Source: Cellulomonas sp. Root930 (lineage in GTDB: Bacteria > Actinomycetota > Actinomycetes > Actinomycetales > Cellulomonadaceae). From it: DNA of 64,000 nucleotides. Below, piece after piece: positions 20,219 to 33,909 of the stretch (the first letter of the stretch is position 1; each line of letters begins with the position of its first letter). Under the pieces are notes generated by a model. It saw nothing but the letters and a program-made list of their open reading frames with translations, was not told where the DNA came from and searched no databases. The translations under genes and the position numbers were made by a program. The DNA is taken from the NCBI GenBank assembly GCA_001429255.1, contig LMJI01000001.1, positions 971,256 through 1,035,255 of the forward strand, in the 5' to 3' direction.

Positions 20219-21016
20219 TCAGTCGGCGCTGTGCACCGGACGGACGTGCTCGCCCATCTCGGCCAGCTGCGCCTTCATCTCGCCGACGGTCAGGGTGTGC
20301 TCCACGCGCGGCGAGTAGAGCATCGAGCTGGTGATCGCTCCCGTGGCGCCGATCCGGAACGCGTCCGCGACGTGGCTGACCAGACCTGCCCCGCCCGACG
20401 CGATGACCGGCAGCGACACGGCCTCGGTGATCCGCTGCGTGATGTCCAGGTCGTATCCCGAGCCGGTGCCGTCGCGGTCGATGCTGTTCACCACGATCTC
20501 GCCGGCGCCCAGGTCCTGACCCCGCTTGGCCCACTCGACCGCGTCCATGCCCGTGTAGGTGCGAGCGCCGTCGATCGCGATCTCGTACCCGCTGGGGATC
20601 GTCCCCGTCGGTTCCACGCGCTTGACCTGCATGCTGAGCACGATGCACTGGCGACCGAACTCGACCGACCCCTGCGTGATGATCTGCGGGTTGCGCACGG
20701 CCATCGAGTCGATGCTGATCTTCTCCGCCCCTGCCCGGAGCACCTCGTGCATGTCCTCGAGGTGCCGGATCCCGCCGCCGACCGTCAGCGGGACGAACGT
20801 GCGGTGCGCCGCCCTGCGGACCATGGCGAGGTCGATCTGACGCTTCTGGGCGCTGGCCATGATGTCGTAGATGACGATCTCGTCGACGTCCTCGTGGTAC
20901 AGCCGGTCGGCCAGCTCGGCCGGGTCCCCCACGTCGATGTTGTCCTGGAACTGCTGGGCCTTGGTGACGCGGCCGTCCTTCACGTCGAAGCAGGCGATCA
21001 GCCGGTTAGCGAGCAT
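20219..21016 (-). CDS. HisF-like (beta/alpha)8 cyclase, atypical
   Basis: 265 residues. The overall fold is that of imidazole glycerol phosphate synthase cyclase: [20 protein letters not shown] retains the first catalytic aspartate, LTVGGGI and [12 protein letters not shown] are present. But the segment that reads VVVAIDAKRV in canonical HisF reads [10 protein letters not shown] here, so the second catalytic aspartate (D130 in Thermotoga HisF) is glutamine. It overlaps the hisH-like gene by 11 bp and no other his gene is near. This suggests a HisF2-type protein, as found with HisH2 in surface-sugar amidination loci, or an inactive relative. I infer that it is not the housekeeping HisF. Confidence 0.75.
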   Translation of the reverse strand: MLANRLIACFDVKDGRVTKAQQFQDNIDVGDPAELADRLYHEDVDEIVIYDIMASAQKRQIDLAMVRRAAHRTFVPLTVGGGIRHLEDMHEVLRAGAEKISIDSMAVRNPQIITQGSVEFGRQCIVLSMQVKRVEPTGTIPSGYEIAIDGARTYTGMDAVEWAKRGQDLGAGEIVVNSIDRDGTGSGYDLDITQRITEAVSLPVIASGGAGLVSHVADAFRIGATGAITSSMLYSPRVEHTLTVGEMKAQLAEMGEHVRPVHSAD

Positions 21017-21632
21017 CGAGGTCCTTCACGTCTAGATCGCAGAACGCCTTGAGCACCTGCAGGCCGGCGCGCGCGCTCTTCTCGGTGTGGAACTGCGTCG
21101 CCATGATGTTCTTGTGCGCCACGGAGGCGGCGAATTCCTGGCCGTAGGTGGTGACGCCCACCAGGGTGGAATCGTCGGTCGGAACGGCATAGAAGGAATT
21201 CACGAAATAGTAGAAGCCGCCCGGCGTGAATGCGTGAGAGAACGGGTGGTCACCGCGCACGTCGACGTTGTTCCAGCCCATGTGCGGGACCCGGACCTGC
21301 GACTTGTCGAACTCGTGCACCGACCCCTTGAGCCAGCCGAGGCACTCGACGTCGCCCTCGTCCGAGTGCTCGAACAGCACCTGCAGGCCGACGCAGACCC
21401 CGAGAAAGCCCTGACCATCGGCCAGAACCTTCTCCGAGAGGTGGTCGATCCAGCCCTCCTGGGCCAGCGACTCCATGGTCACGCCGGCCGCGCCGACCCC
21501 GGGGAGGATGTACTTGTCGACCTCGTCGCACTCGCCGGGCTTGGCCACCAGCGCGTGGGGGACACCGAGGTGCTCGAGCGCATAAGAAATGCTCTGCGAA
21601 TTACCGGTGCGGTAGTCGATGATCCCGATCAC
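21006..21632 (-). CDS. HisH-like glutamine amidotransferase, atypical
   Basis: 208 residues. The class I glutaminase triad is intact: Cys in GVCVGLQVLF, His and Glu in ATQFHTEKS (usually FHPEKS). The oxyanion region is PGVGAAG. It would supply ammonia to the HisF-like partner translated from the overlapping gene. Several stretches use AT-rich codons unlike the surroundings, for example around 21180-21240 and 21580-21630, with two GAATTC sites, which suggests recent transfer. Canonical histidine biosynthesis is unlikely without other his genes. Confidence 0.78.
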   Translation of the reverse strand: MIGIIDYRTGNSQSISYALEHLGVPHALVAKPGECDEVDKYILPGVGAAGVTMESLAQEGWIDHLSEKVLADGQGFLGVCVGLQVLFEHSDEGDVECLGWLKGSVHEFDKSQVRVPHMGWNNVDVRGDHPFSHAFTPGGFYYFVNSFYAVPTDDSTLVGVTTYGQEFAASVAHKNIMATQFHTEKSARAGLQVLKAFCDLDVKDLDAR

Positions 21633-21674
21633 TTGCCCAATCCTACACCGGACACCCGTCTCATATCCTGGACG

Positions 21675-22493
21675 TCAGTCGAGGAACAGGGCCTTCAACC
21701 GCACGGTGGTGAACGCCAGGCCCAGGCCGATCATCACCACGAAGTACGCCACGTGCGTGAGCATCGAGCCGTCCACCACCCCGAGCGTCAGCCCGCGCAC
21801 CAGCTCCACCGCGTGCCAGAGCGGGAGCGCCTTGATGAGCCCCTGGATCCAGCCGGGGTAGACGGTGATCGGGTAGAAGGTGGCCGAGAACAGGAACATC
21901 GGGAGCATCACGAAGTTGATCCAGTCCATCTGCTGGAAGGTCTTCATGTAGCTGGTCACGGCCATCCCGACGCTGGCGAACCCGAACGCGACGAGCAGCA
22001 CGGCGGGCAGTGCGAGCGCCGCCGACCAGGCGAGGTTGAGGCCCATGACCTGCATGACCGTCAGGAACCCGAAGGCGTAGACCCCGCCACGCAGGAGCGC
22101 GTAGGTGATCTCCCCGAACGCCACGTCGAGCGGCCCGAGCGACGTGGCCAGCATCGCGTCGTACAGCTTGCCGAAGTGCATCTTGAAGAACACGTTCCAC
22201 GTGGAGTCGTAGACGGCACCGTTCATGGCGGAGACCGCCAGCAGGGCCGGCGCGATGAAGGCCGCGTACGACACCGAGGTCCCGTCGGGCAGCTCGACGT
22301 CGCCGATGAACGAGCCCAGGCCGAGGCCCATGGCGAGCAGGAAGAAGACCGGCTCGAAGAAGCCGGAGAGCACGATGATCCCGCTGGAGCTCTTGGTCGC
22401 CTTGAGGCCCCGCGCGACGACGGACCGCGCGTTGCGCGCGTACAGCGCGCTGATGGCACTGCGGGTCGGCTCGGTGGTGGTGGTCGACGTCAT
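21675..22493 (-). CDS. ABC-2 type transporter permease (second)
   Basis: 272 residues from the ATG at 22493 (MTSTTTTEPTRSAISALYARN). Six hydrophobic segments with the ABC-2 signature region around FSATFYPITVYPGWIQGLIKALPLWHAVELVRGL. It overlaps the upstream permease by 4 bp (ATGA). With its partner and the ATPase it forms a heterodimeric exporter of the DrrAB/NodIJ type. The substrate cannot be read from sequence; drugs, lipids or glycans are possible. Confidence 0.88.
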   Translation of the reverse strand: MTSTTTTEPTRSAISALYARNARSVVARGLKATKSSSGIIVLSGFFEPVFFLLAMGLGLGSFIGDVELPDGTSVSYAAFIAPALLAVSAMNGAVYDSTWNVFFKMHFGKLYDAMLATSLGPLDVAFGEITYALLRGGVYAFGFLTVMQVMGLNLAWSAALALPAVLLVAFGFASVGMAVTSYMKTFQQMDWINFVMLPMFLFSATFYPITVYPGWIQGLIKALPLWHAVELVRGLTLGVVDGSMLTHVAYFVVMIGLGLAFTTVRLKALFLD

Positions 22494-23326
22494 CCTGCCC
22501 GGAGCCTCCTCACGAAGACCCGTCGCGCCATCACCCAACCGCCCGCGGCGAGCACGAGCAGGACCGCCAGGTGCAGCCCCACAGGCCACGCGTCCGGCGG
22601 TGAGCCGTAGGACAGCGACCGCCCGATCTCGCTCGCGTGCCACAGCGGCGACACCCACCCGATCCACTGCAGCCAGACGGGCAGGGTGGCCAGCGGGAAG
22701 AACGTGCCGGAGAACAGGAACAGGGGCGTGAAGACGAACCGCTGCACCAGGGCGAACTGCCCCTTGTCCTCCGTCAGGCTCGCGGAGAACGCCATGACCG
22801 GCAGGCCGAACGCCAGGCCGGCCAGCACGCCGACCAGGGGCATGAGCGCCCCGGTGACCGGGTCGCCCACGGCCCCGAACGCGACGATCAGCAGGTAGTA
22901 GATGGTCGTGGTGAACAGCATCCGCACGACGACCGACAGGACCAGCCCGGCGGCGATCTGCGGGGGTGCGATCGGCGAGGCGTTCATGCCCCAGAAGATC
23001 CGTCGCCACTTGAAGCCGGCCATGATCACGAAGGTGAACTCGTCCATGGCCACGGTGACCGCGGCGGTCGCCAGCAGTGCCGGCGCCACGAACCACACGT
23101 AGTCCACGAGCCCGTCGGCGCCGGACGCGATCGGCTGGTCGAGGAACGTCGCGAGCCCGAGCCCGATGCCCAGCAGGTACAGCAACGGGTTGCCGACGCT
23201 GCCGACCACGATGGTCCAGCCGTACGCCTTCATGCCGCGCAGCTGGTGCTCGGCGATGTACCAGGCCCCGAACCGGCGTGGCCGGACAGCAGCCTGGACC
23301 GCTGCCTCGGTGACTGTGGCGGTCAT
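22490..23326 (-). CDS. ABC-2 type transporter permease (first)
   Basis: 278 residues from the ATG at 23326 (MTATVTEAAVQAAVRPRRFG). Six membrane segments and the family motif FSGTFFPLATLPVWLQWIGWVSPLWHASEIGRSL, a close paralogue of the downstream permease. Its start overlaps the stop of the ATPase gene by 4 bp. Acts in the cytoplasmic membrane as half of the translocation path. Confidence 0.88.
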   Translation of the reverse strand: MTATVTEAAVQAAVRPRRFGAWYIAEHQLRGMKAYGWTIVVGSVGNPLLYLLGIGLGLATFLDQPIASGADGLVDYVWFVAPALLATAAVTVAMDEFTFVIMAGFKWRRIFWGMNASPIAPPQIAAGLVLSVVVRMLFTTTIYYLLIVAFGAVGDPVTGALMPLVGVLAGLAFGLPVMAFSASLTEDKGQFALVQRFVFTPLFLFSGTFFPLATLPVWLQWIGWVSPLWHASEIGRSLSYGSPPDAWPVGLHLAVLLVLAAGGWVMARRVFVRRLRAG

Positions 23327-24249
23327 TCGATCAGGCTCCGCCCCGTGAGCCGCAGGAACACGTCCTCGAGGCTGGAGCGCCGCACGAGGGACGTCGTGGG
23401 GTGCAGGCCCAGGTCGGTCACACGCTCGAGCACCGCCTCGCCGTCGTCGGCGTACAGCAGCACGCGGTCCGGGAGCACCTCGATCCGCTCCACCAGACCG
23501 GCCATCCGCACGGCGGCCTCCGCGTTGCGGTCGGACCCGAAGCGCAGCTCGACCACCTCCCGCGTCGAGTACTGCCGGATCAGGGCCGACGGGCTGCCCT
23601 CGGCCATGATCTTGCCCTTGTCCACCACCACCAGCCGGTCGCACAGCTGCTCGGCCTCGTCCATGTAGTGCGTGGTGAGCACCAGGGTGGTGCCGCGCTC
23701 CTTGAGCCGGAACAGCCGGTCCCAGAGCACGTGGCGCGCCTGAGGGTCGAGCCCGGTGGTCGGCTCGTCGAGCATGAGGATGCGCGGCTCGTTGATGAGC
23801 GCGCGGGCGATGGTCAGGCGTCGCTTCATGCCGCCCGACAGGTCGTCGACCTTGGCGTTCCGCTTCTCCTCGAGCTGCGCGAAGCCCAGCAGCTCGTCGG
23901 CCCGCGTCGCGCACACGGACCGCGGGATGCCGAAGTAGCGGCCGTACACGATGAGGTTGTCGCGCACCCGCAGCTCGGTGTCGAGGTTGTCCTCCTGCGG
24001 CACGACCCCCAGCAGGGAGCGGATCTCCGGGCCGTGCGTGTCGGGGTCCAGCCCGAGCACCGTCAGGTCACCGGCCGTGCGCGACGAGACGGCGCCGACC
24101 ATCCGCATGGTCGTCGACTTGCCCGCTCCGTTGGGGCCCAGCAGGCCGAAGGACTCGCCCGGGGGGACCTCGAAGTCGATGCCGTCGACGGCGGTGAAGT
24201 CGCCGAAGCGCTTGGTCAGGCCGTGGGCGGCGATCACGGGTGCGGTCAC
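23323..24249 (-). CDS. ABC transporter ATP-binding protein (DrrA/NodI-like)
   Basis: 308 residues from the GTG at 24249 (MTAPVIAAHGLTKRFGDFTAVDGI). Walker A GPNGAGKST, Q-loop VVPQEDNLD, signature LSGGMKRRL, Walker B ILMLDEPTTGLDP and H-loop LTTHYMDEA are all present. The C-terminal ~80 residues form the DrrA-type extension. Drives export by the two permeases that follow in the same operon. The 83-bp gap to the divergent GNAT gene holds the promoters. Confidence 0.92.
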   Translation of the reverse strand: MTAPVIAAHGLTKRFGDFTAVDGIDFEVPPGESFGLLGPNGAGKSTTMRMVGAVSSRTAGDLTVLGLDPDTHGPEIRSLLGVVPQEDNLDTELRVRDNLIVYGRYFGIPRSVCATRADELLGFAQLEEKRNAKVDDLSGGMKRRLTIARALINEPRILMLDEPTTGLDPQARHVLWDRLFRLKERGTTLVLTTHYMDEAEQLCDRLVVVDKGKIMAEGSPSALIRQYSTREVVELRFGSDRNAEAAVRMAGLVERIEVLPDRVLLYADDGEAVLERVTDLGLHPTTSLVRRSSLEDVFLRLTGRSLIE

Positions 24250-24332
24250 AGCGGTCCAACCTAGACGAGCGGACCCACACAGCCGAGCCCATTGAAGTTG
24301 ACCGGGGCAGCCGGGCACGGAAACCTGCGGCC

Positions 24333-24980
24333 ATGGATGACCTCTGGCCGGTGACAGGACTGCGCGTCCGCAGCGGAGACCTCGAGCTGCGCTACATGGA
24401 CGACGAGGACCTCGCTGCGCTCGCGCGCCTGGCGGGCGACGGCGTGCACGCGCCGGACGCGATGCCGTTCACCACCCCGTGGACCCGTGGCACGCCGACG
24501 GAGGTCGCCCGGAGCGTCCTGGCGTACCAGTGGGGAGCCCGCGCATCGGCCTCACCGGAGAAGTGGAACCTCGAGCTCGCGGTCGTCCGGGCCGGCGAGG
24601 TGCTGGGCACGCAGGAGCTCACGGCCCAGGACTTCCTGGTGACCCGCTCGGCGGAGACCGGGTCGTGGCTCGGTCTGCGGCATCACGGCCAGGGCGTCGG
24701 CACCCGCATGCGCCTGATGATCCTGCACCTGCTCTTCGAGGGGTTCGACGGGCTCCGCGCGACGACGAGCGCGTTCGCCGACAACGCGTCGTCGAACGGT
24801 GTCACGCGCCGGATCGGCTACACCGAGAACGGCGTCGACGTCCTGGCCCGCGAGGGCTCCCCCGCCGAGAGCCGTCGGTACGTGCTCGACCGCGCGACGT
24901 GGGACGCGCGGCCGCCCGAGCTGCGACCCGACGTCACGCTCGTCGGCGTCGAGGCGGCCCGGGAGCAGCTCGGTCTCTAG
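24333..24980 (+). CDS. GNAT-family N-acetyltransferase
   Basis: 215 residues from the ATG at 24333. Acetyl-CoA pyrophosphate-binding motif GLRHHGQGVGTRMRLMILHLLF (shortened: GQGVGTRMR) and the following AFADNASSNGVTRRIGYTENG are typical of the RimJ/RimL-like GNAT branch that acetylates amino groups of proteins or small molecules. Its 3' end overlaps the convergent response regulator by 4 bp. The acceptor is unknown. Confidence 0.85.
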   Translation: MDDLWPVTGLRVRSGDLELRYMDDEDLAALARLAGDGVHAPDAMPFTTPWTRGTPTEVARSVLAYQWGARASASPEKWNLELAVVRAGEVLGTQELTAQDFLVTRSAETGSWLGLRHHGQGVGTRMRLMILHLLFEGFDGLRATTSAFADNASSNGVTRRIGYTENGVDVLAREGSPAESRRYVLDRATWDARPPELRPDVTLVGVEAAREQLGL

Positions 24981-25627
24981 CGGTCGTCCGCCGCGTCGTG
25001 CACGTACCGGGCCACCTGCACCCGGTTGGTCACCTCGAGCTTGGTGAACAGGCTGCCCACGTGGGTCTTCACCGTGGCCACCCCGAGGTGCAGCGACCGG
25101 GCGATCTCGGTGTTGGTGAGCCCGTTGCTCACCGCGTCGGCGACCTCCCGCTCCCGGTCGGTCAGCCGGGCCAGGAGGGTCCGGGCCTTGCGCCGACGAC
25201 CGTCGTCGGCGGGCCGGGTGACCGCGGCGATCAGCTGGCTGGTGACGCTGGGCGACAGCATGGGCTCGCCGAGGGCCACGCGCTGCACGGCCACGACGAG
25301 ATCAGCCGGCGCGGTGTCCTTGAGCAGGAACCCGGCGGCGCCCAGCTGCAGCGCGGTGAGCACCATCTCGTCGGTGTCGAACGTGGTCAGGACGATGATC
25401 CGTGCCGTGGTGCCTCGTTCGCGCAGCCGGCGGGTGGCGGCGAGGCCGTCCATCCGCGGCATCCGGATGTCCATGAGCACCACGTCGGGCAGCTCGCGCG
25501 CGACGACGTCCAGAGCCTCCTGACCGTCTGCCGCCTCACCGACCACCTCGAGGTCCGGTGAGCCGCCCAGGATCATCCGCAGGCCGGCGCGCACCAGGGC
25601 GTCGTCGTCGACCACGACCACCCTCAC
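24977..25627 (-). CDS. NarL/LuxR-family response regulator
   Basis: 216 residues from the GTG at 25627, which overlaps the kinase stop (GTGA); a GTG 9 bp upstream is an alternative. The receiver domain has VDDD near the start, phospho-acceptor D53 in LMDIRMP, and the switch residues in VLTTFD and LLKDT. A LuxR-type helix-turn-helix closes the protein (LTDREREVADAVSNGLTNTEIARSLHLGVATVKTH in two parts). It is activated by the kinase encoded immediately upstream. Targets may include the adjacent ABC exporter, by proximity only. Confidence 0.92.
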   Translation of the reverse strand: MRVVVVDDDALVRAGLRMILGGSPDLEVVGEAADGQEALDVVARELPDVVLMDIRMPRMDGLAATRRLRERGTTARIIVLTTFDTDEMVLTALQLGAAGFLLKDTAPADLVVAVQRVALGEPMLSPSVTSQLIAAVTRPADDGRRRKARTLLARLTDREREVADAVSNGLTNTEIARSLHLGVATVKTHVGSLFTKLEVTNRVQVARYVHDAADDR

Positions 25628-26835
25628 GCCGGCCACGGCAGCCTCGCTTCCACGACGAACGCCCCGTCCGGCCCGATCCCGTGATCGAGCTCGCCTCCGG
25701 CCAGCTCCGCCCGCTCCGCCAGCCCGGCCAGGCCGACCCCGCCGCGCTGCCCGTCGGGAGGTGAGCGGACCGGGTTGCGCACCTCGATCTCCAGCCGTGC
25801 ACCGGGTCCGCCGGACAGCCGGACGCTCACGGGCTCACCGGGGGCGTGCTTGCGGGCATTGGTCAGGGCCTCCTGGACGATCCGGAACGACGTGCGGGAC
25901 AGGGTCTGCGGCCGGGGTTCCTCGACGAGACCGGTCGTGTCGAGGTCGACGTTGGACCCCGCCTCGCGCGCGTCGGCCAGCAGCGCGGGCAGCTCCGCGA
26001 GCGTGGGCTGCGGGGGTTCGATGCCCTCGGCGCCTGCGCCGGCCCGGAGGACTCCCAGCACCTGCCGGAGCTCGCTGAGGGCCAGCTGGGCGTTCGACTG
26101 GATCGTCTGCGCCGTCTCGCGCGTCTCCTCGCGCGTCAGGTCGTCCCGGTAGGCGAGCGCGCCCGCGTGCAGGGCGACCAGCGAGATCCGGTGCGCGAGC
26201 ACGTCGTGCATCTCCCGCGCGATCCGGGTGCGCTCGGCGTCGCGGGACCGCTCCATGGCCAGCTCCCGCTCGCGCTCGGCCGTCGCCACCTGCTCGCGGA
26301 GCGACGCCACCAGCTCGCGCCTGGTGCCGATGTAGTAGCCGGTCGCGACGACCGCCGCGAAGTAGGTGACGCTCACGAGGAACCCGACGAGCACGAGATA
26401 GCCGCTGTTGTCCCGGTCAGGGAAGGCCACGCGGTAGAACAGCTCGGACACCAGACCGGTGACGAGCGCGACCACGCCGGCCGCGATCACCCACCTCCGT
26501 CGCCGCCAGGTGGCCATTGAGACCAGGGAGATCGTCGCGGCACCGACGCTCGCCGACGAGACCGTCGTCGCGAGGAGCGTCAGGAGGGCGACCGCCAACG
26601 GGTACCGGCGGCGGAGCGCGAGCAGGCAGGTCGTCATCACGCCCAGCGCCAGGTCCACCACGACGAGCGTCCCGGCGACGTTCTCCGCGGCCGCGGGCGA
26701 GACCGAGAAGTGCTCGGCCGCGGTCACCCCCCAGGCGGCCAGTCCGACACCCGCGGCCACGAGGTACCGCCACACGCTCGACCACGTGGACAGCGCGGGC
26801 TGCTCCTGCGAAGGCAGGTCGGTGTCGAGGGACAT
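25624..26835 (-). CDS. Sensor histidine kinase (HisKA_3 / NarX-like)
   Basis: 403 residues. Four to six N-terminal membrane helices form an integral sensor with little extracellular sequence. The HisKA_3 box REMHDVLAHRIS carries phospho-acceptor H210. The C-terminal ATPase has N-box FRIVQEALTNARKHAPG and G-box GGVGLAGLAERAELAGG. It phosphorylates the overlapping response regulator. Kinases of this layout often sense membrane stress or lipid-acting antibiotics and sit beside ABC exporters, as here; that is inference. Confidence 0.92.
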   Translation of the reverse strand: MSLDTDLPSQEQPALSTWSSVWRYLVAAGVGLAAWGVTAAEHFSVSPAAAENVAGTLVVVDLALGVMTTCLLALRRRYPLAVALLTLLATTVSSASVGAATISLVSMATWRRRRWVIAAGVVALVTGLVSELFYRVAFPDRDNSGYLVLVGFLVSVTYFAAVVATGYYIGTRRELVASLREQVATAERERELAMERSRDAERTRIAREMHDVLAHRISLVALHAGALAYRDDLTREETRETAQTIQSNAQLALSELRQVLGVLRAGAGAEGIEPPQPTLAELPALLADAREAGSNVDLDTTGLVEEPRPQTLSRTSFRIVQEALTNARKHAPGEPVSVRLSGGPGARLEIEVRNPVRSPPDGQRGGVGLAGLAERAELAGGELDHGIGPDGAFVVEARLPWPA

Positions 26836-27015
26836 GACGGCAGCCTAGGCAGCGTGCCGGACCGCTTCGCCCACCTTGCGGCCGGACCGCCTCCACCGTC
26901 CGGTGGACCCGGCCCCGCCTCGTCGAACGGACGCCGGCTGGTGGCCGGACGTGGAGCGACGGGACGTCAGGGCAGGAGCAGGAGCCGGAGCCGGTCGAGG
27001 GCTGACCGCGCACCG

Positions 27016-27645
27016 CTACTCCTCGACGGGGGCCACGGGTTGCCGCAGGATCGTGCGCATCTTCTCCGGTGCGACCCTGCGGCGGTCGCTGAGGTAGATC
27101 TCGTGGTGCGTCCCCGTCATCCGCAGCCCGTTGCCGGGGATGAACTCATGTTGCAGCTGCGCCAGCACAGGAGCCTCGTCGTCGAACGAGCCGACGTGCA
27201 GCGTCTGCACGCAGCGGCCCTCGGCCAAGGTCTCCAGCCGGACGTCGTCGAGACGCGCTGGTCGATCGTTCTTGCCACGGACCTGCTCGACGGCCACGGA
27301 GTACCGGGCATCGTCGATCCAGTCCGGGACCATGAGCAGCAGCGTCCAGTCCCACCGGGACTTGTCCCGCGCCACCGTGAAGGAGTCCATGTCGTCGGCC
27401 CGCCAGAGGCCCTCCAGCGGCGGCACCACGTAGTCACGTCCGAGCTCGCGCTTGCTGGCGAACTTGAGCGTGTACGCCACCGGGTAGAGCGCGCCGACGG
27501 CGTCCGTGAACTCGGGTGAGGTGTTGGGATCCCCGTGGCCGTCGATCATCAGGTACCGCATCTCCGGCACGTCCACGAGCCGGACGATGCCCCGCTGGGC
27601 GCGGTAGCCGTCGAGGGTCTTGCTGAAGTCGGTCTTCTCAGACAC
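27016..27645 (-). CDS. GyrI-like small-molecule-binding domain protein
   Basis: 209 residues from the GTG at 27645 (MSEKTDFSKTLDGYRAQRG), with AGGGG 8 bp upstream. The domain resembles the AraC effector-binding/GyrI-like fold: VRLVDVPEMRYLMIDGHGDPN at the start, LYPVAYTLKF, and the C-terminal GNGLRMTGTHHEIYLSD with PEKMRTILRQPV. Such proteins bind hydrophobic or cationic small molecules and some hydrolyse them. It stands alone, upstream of tRNA-Ala on the same strand's 3' side. Ligand unknown. Confidence 0.82.
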   Translation of the reverse strand: MSEKTDFSKTLDGYRAQRGIVRLVDVPEMRYLMIDGHGDPNTSPEFTDAVGALYPVAYTLKFASKRELGRDYVVPPLEGLWRADDMDSFTVARDKSRWDWTLLLMVPDWIDDARYSVAVEQVRGKNDRPARLDDVRLETLAEGRCVQTLHVGSFDDEAPVLAQLQHEFIPGNGLRMTGTHHEIYLSDRRRVAPEKMRTILRQPVAPVEE

Positions 27646-27690
27646 GAGTGCCCCTGTCGAGGTGGTCGACAGGGGCAGCGGTGACACTGG

Positions 27691-27763
27691 TGGAGCCAAG
27701 GGGACTCGAACCCCTAACCCCCTGCTTGCAAAGCAGGTGCGCTACCAATTGCGCCATGGCCCC
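27691..27763 (-). tRNA. tRNA-Ala (anticodon TGC)
   Basis: On the minus strand GGGGCCA pairs with TGGCTCC (one G-T). Anticodon arm CCTGC-TTTGCAA-GCAGG gives anticodon TGC. D-loop AATTGGTAGC and T-arm GGGGTTCGAGTCCCC are canonical. No CCA is encoded. Confidence 0.97.
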
Positions 27764-27784
27764 GTTGCGCATCCCCGGGGCGGG

Positions 27785-27904
27785 TCACTCGAAGGTGTCG
27801 GTGACCTCTGCCCACAGGTCTCGCTCGTCGCGATCCTGCGCGTACTTCTGCCACACGACGAATCCGACGGCGGCGGCTGCCACCAGGAGCAGGAGCTTCT
27901 TCAT
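27785..27904 (-). CDS. DLW-39 family small membrane protein
   Basis: 39 residues, beginning MKKLLLLVAAAAVGFVVWQK and ending DLWAEVTDTFE. It has one hydrophobic helix and the invariant Asp-Leu-Trp near the C-terminus that names the DLW-39 family. A GGGGGAA ribosome-binding site lies 5 bp before the ATG. It is tucked between tRNA-Ala and tRNA-Ile beside gyrA, the known location of this actinobacterial micropeptide. Function is unknown. Confidence 0.9.
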   Translation of the reverse strand: MKKLLLLVAAAAVGFVVWQKYAQDRDERDLWAEVTDTFE

Positions 27905-27927
27905 CGGTTCCCCCACGGGTTTGGGAG

Positions 27928-28001
27928 TGGGCCTAACAGGACTTGAACCTGTGACCTCTTCCTTATCAGGGAAGCGCTCTAACCGTCTGAGCTATAGGCC
28001 C
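27928..28001 (-). tRNA. tRNA-Ile (anticodon GAT)
   Basis: On the minus strand GGGCCTA pairs with TAGGCCC. Anticodon loop CTGATAA inside TTCCC/GGGAA-like stem gives GAT. D-arm AGCTCAGACGGTTAGAGC and T-arm CAGGTTCAAGTCCTG are canonical. Paired with tRNA-Ala beside gyrA as at other actinobacterial origins. Confidence 0.97.
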
Positions 28002-28074
28002 GTGCACTACGCGCGCCGCAGTGGCGCCGGATGAGACTACCCCAGCGCGGGGGCCCCACCCAAACCGGCTCTGG

Positions 28075-29039
28075 TCACTCGTCCGTCATGGTCACGTGCA
28101 CGCCACCGACGAGCGCCGCCACGATGTTGTAGAGGAACGCGCCGATGGTGGCGAGGGCCGTCAGCAGGAAGACGTCGATCACCGCGATGAGCGTCGCGCC
28201 GGAGATGATCCGCTGGAACTCGACGTACTGCAGGATGTCGATCCCGCTCTCCGTACCGGTGATCTGGGTGACCAGGTCGTTCGCCTTGGTGAACACCTGG
28301 AGCCCGTTCAGCGTGAACCAGACCACCGCCGCACCGACGACGATCATCACGCCGATGGCCACGGACAGCAGGAACGACAGCTTCATCACCGACCACGGGT
28401 CGACGCGGGAGATCGCCAGCCGGACCCGGCGCGGGGCGCCGTGGGGGCCGACTGCCGGGATGCGTCCCGTGGTCGGCCGCGCGCCGGTGAGGTTGTCGGA
28501 CGCGGTGGCCGGCCGGGGGGCCGTGGTGCTGGCCGCCGGGGCAGTTGCCGGGGTGGTCGTCATGGTCGGTTCCTTGGTACGGGGTCGAGTGGCCGCGGCT
28601 ATCGCTGCGGACGTCGCGACGCCGGCCTTCTTCAGCCAGACGGTGGCGGTGTCCACCGCCACCATCATCGGGGACGGAGGGTCGTGCTCGTCGCCGACTG
28701 CCGGTGCGGAGGTGTCACGATCCTGTGGAGATGTCGCGGTGACCGGCGCGGCCTCCGTCTTCACGGCACTCGTCGGGCGCTCCGGCTCCTCCGCCCGCTC
28801 CGCCGGCGGCGACGCCTTGGTCGGGGCGACCGTCGGCGGCATCACGCTCGCGGACACGGTGAACGCGGTGGTGCCGTTGGAGCCGTTCAGACCCGGCACG
28901 TGCGTCGCGGCGTCCTCGGTCGACGTGCCGTTCCACGCCGACGTCGATCCGGCGCGGGGAGCCGAGGTCGTCGTGCGACCGGCGGTCGTCGGCGTCGTCG
29001 GTCGCTTGCGCGGCGGGATCGAGGGGGGCGTGGAATCGG

Positions 29040-29043
<4 letters not shown>
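28075..29043 (-). CDS. DUF3566 membrane protein downstream of gyrA
   Basis: 322 residues. The first ~205 are disordered and Pro/Thr/Ala-rich. The C-terminal DUF3566 domain begins near [26 protein letters not shown] and has two transmembrane helices ([18 protein letters not shown] and [25 protein letters not shown]). It overlaps gyrA by 4 bp, matching the conserved gyrB-gyrA-DUF3566 operon (Rv0007 in mycobacteria). Function unknown. Confidence 0.9.
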
Positions 29044-31646
<2,603 letters not shown>

Positions 31647-31694
31647 CGGGGTTCCTTACTTCGGTGCGGGCGGTCGGACGACGGGGTTCCTCGA

Positions 31695-33737
<2,043 letters not shown>

Positions 33738-33909
33738 GGGCGGTGGTGCTCCTCAAGCTCTCACACGCGACGGAGCGCGCCGACCGAACTTCACCGGGTC
33801 GGATCACTCCATGACGCTGGAGTTCCGGGCACAGATGCGCCAGGAATGACCTTCACAGTCTACCTGGTGGACGGGCTCAGACCCTCTTTTCCCACAGGTG
33901 GCGACGTGC

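Noticed and set aside
20219..21632. Calling the pair simply hisF and hisH
   Set aside because: Missing catalytic Asp, no other his genes and unusual codon use argue against the housekeeping role, so gene symbols were left empty.
21675..24249. A toxin or antiphage system in the ABC/two-component region
   Set aside because: All genes fit ordinary exporter, acetyltransferase and NarL-type signalling families; no nuclease, toxin or defence domain is visible.
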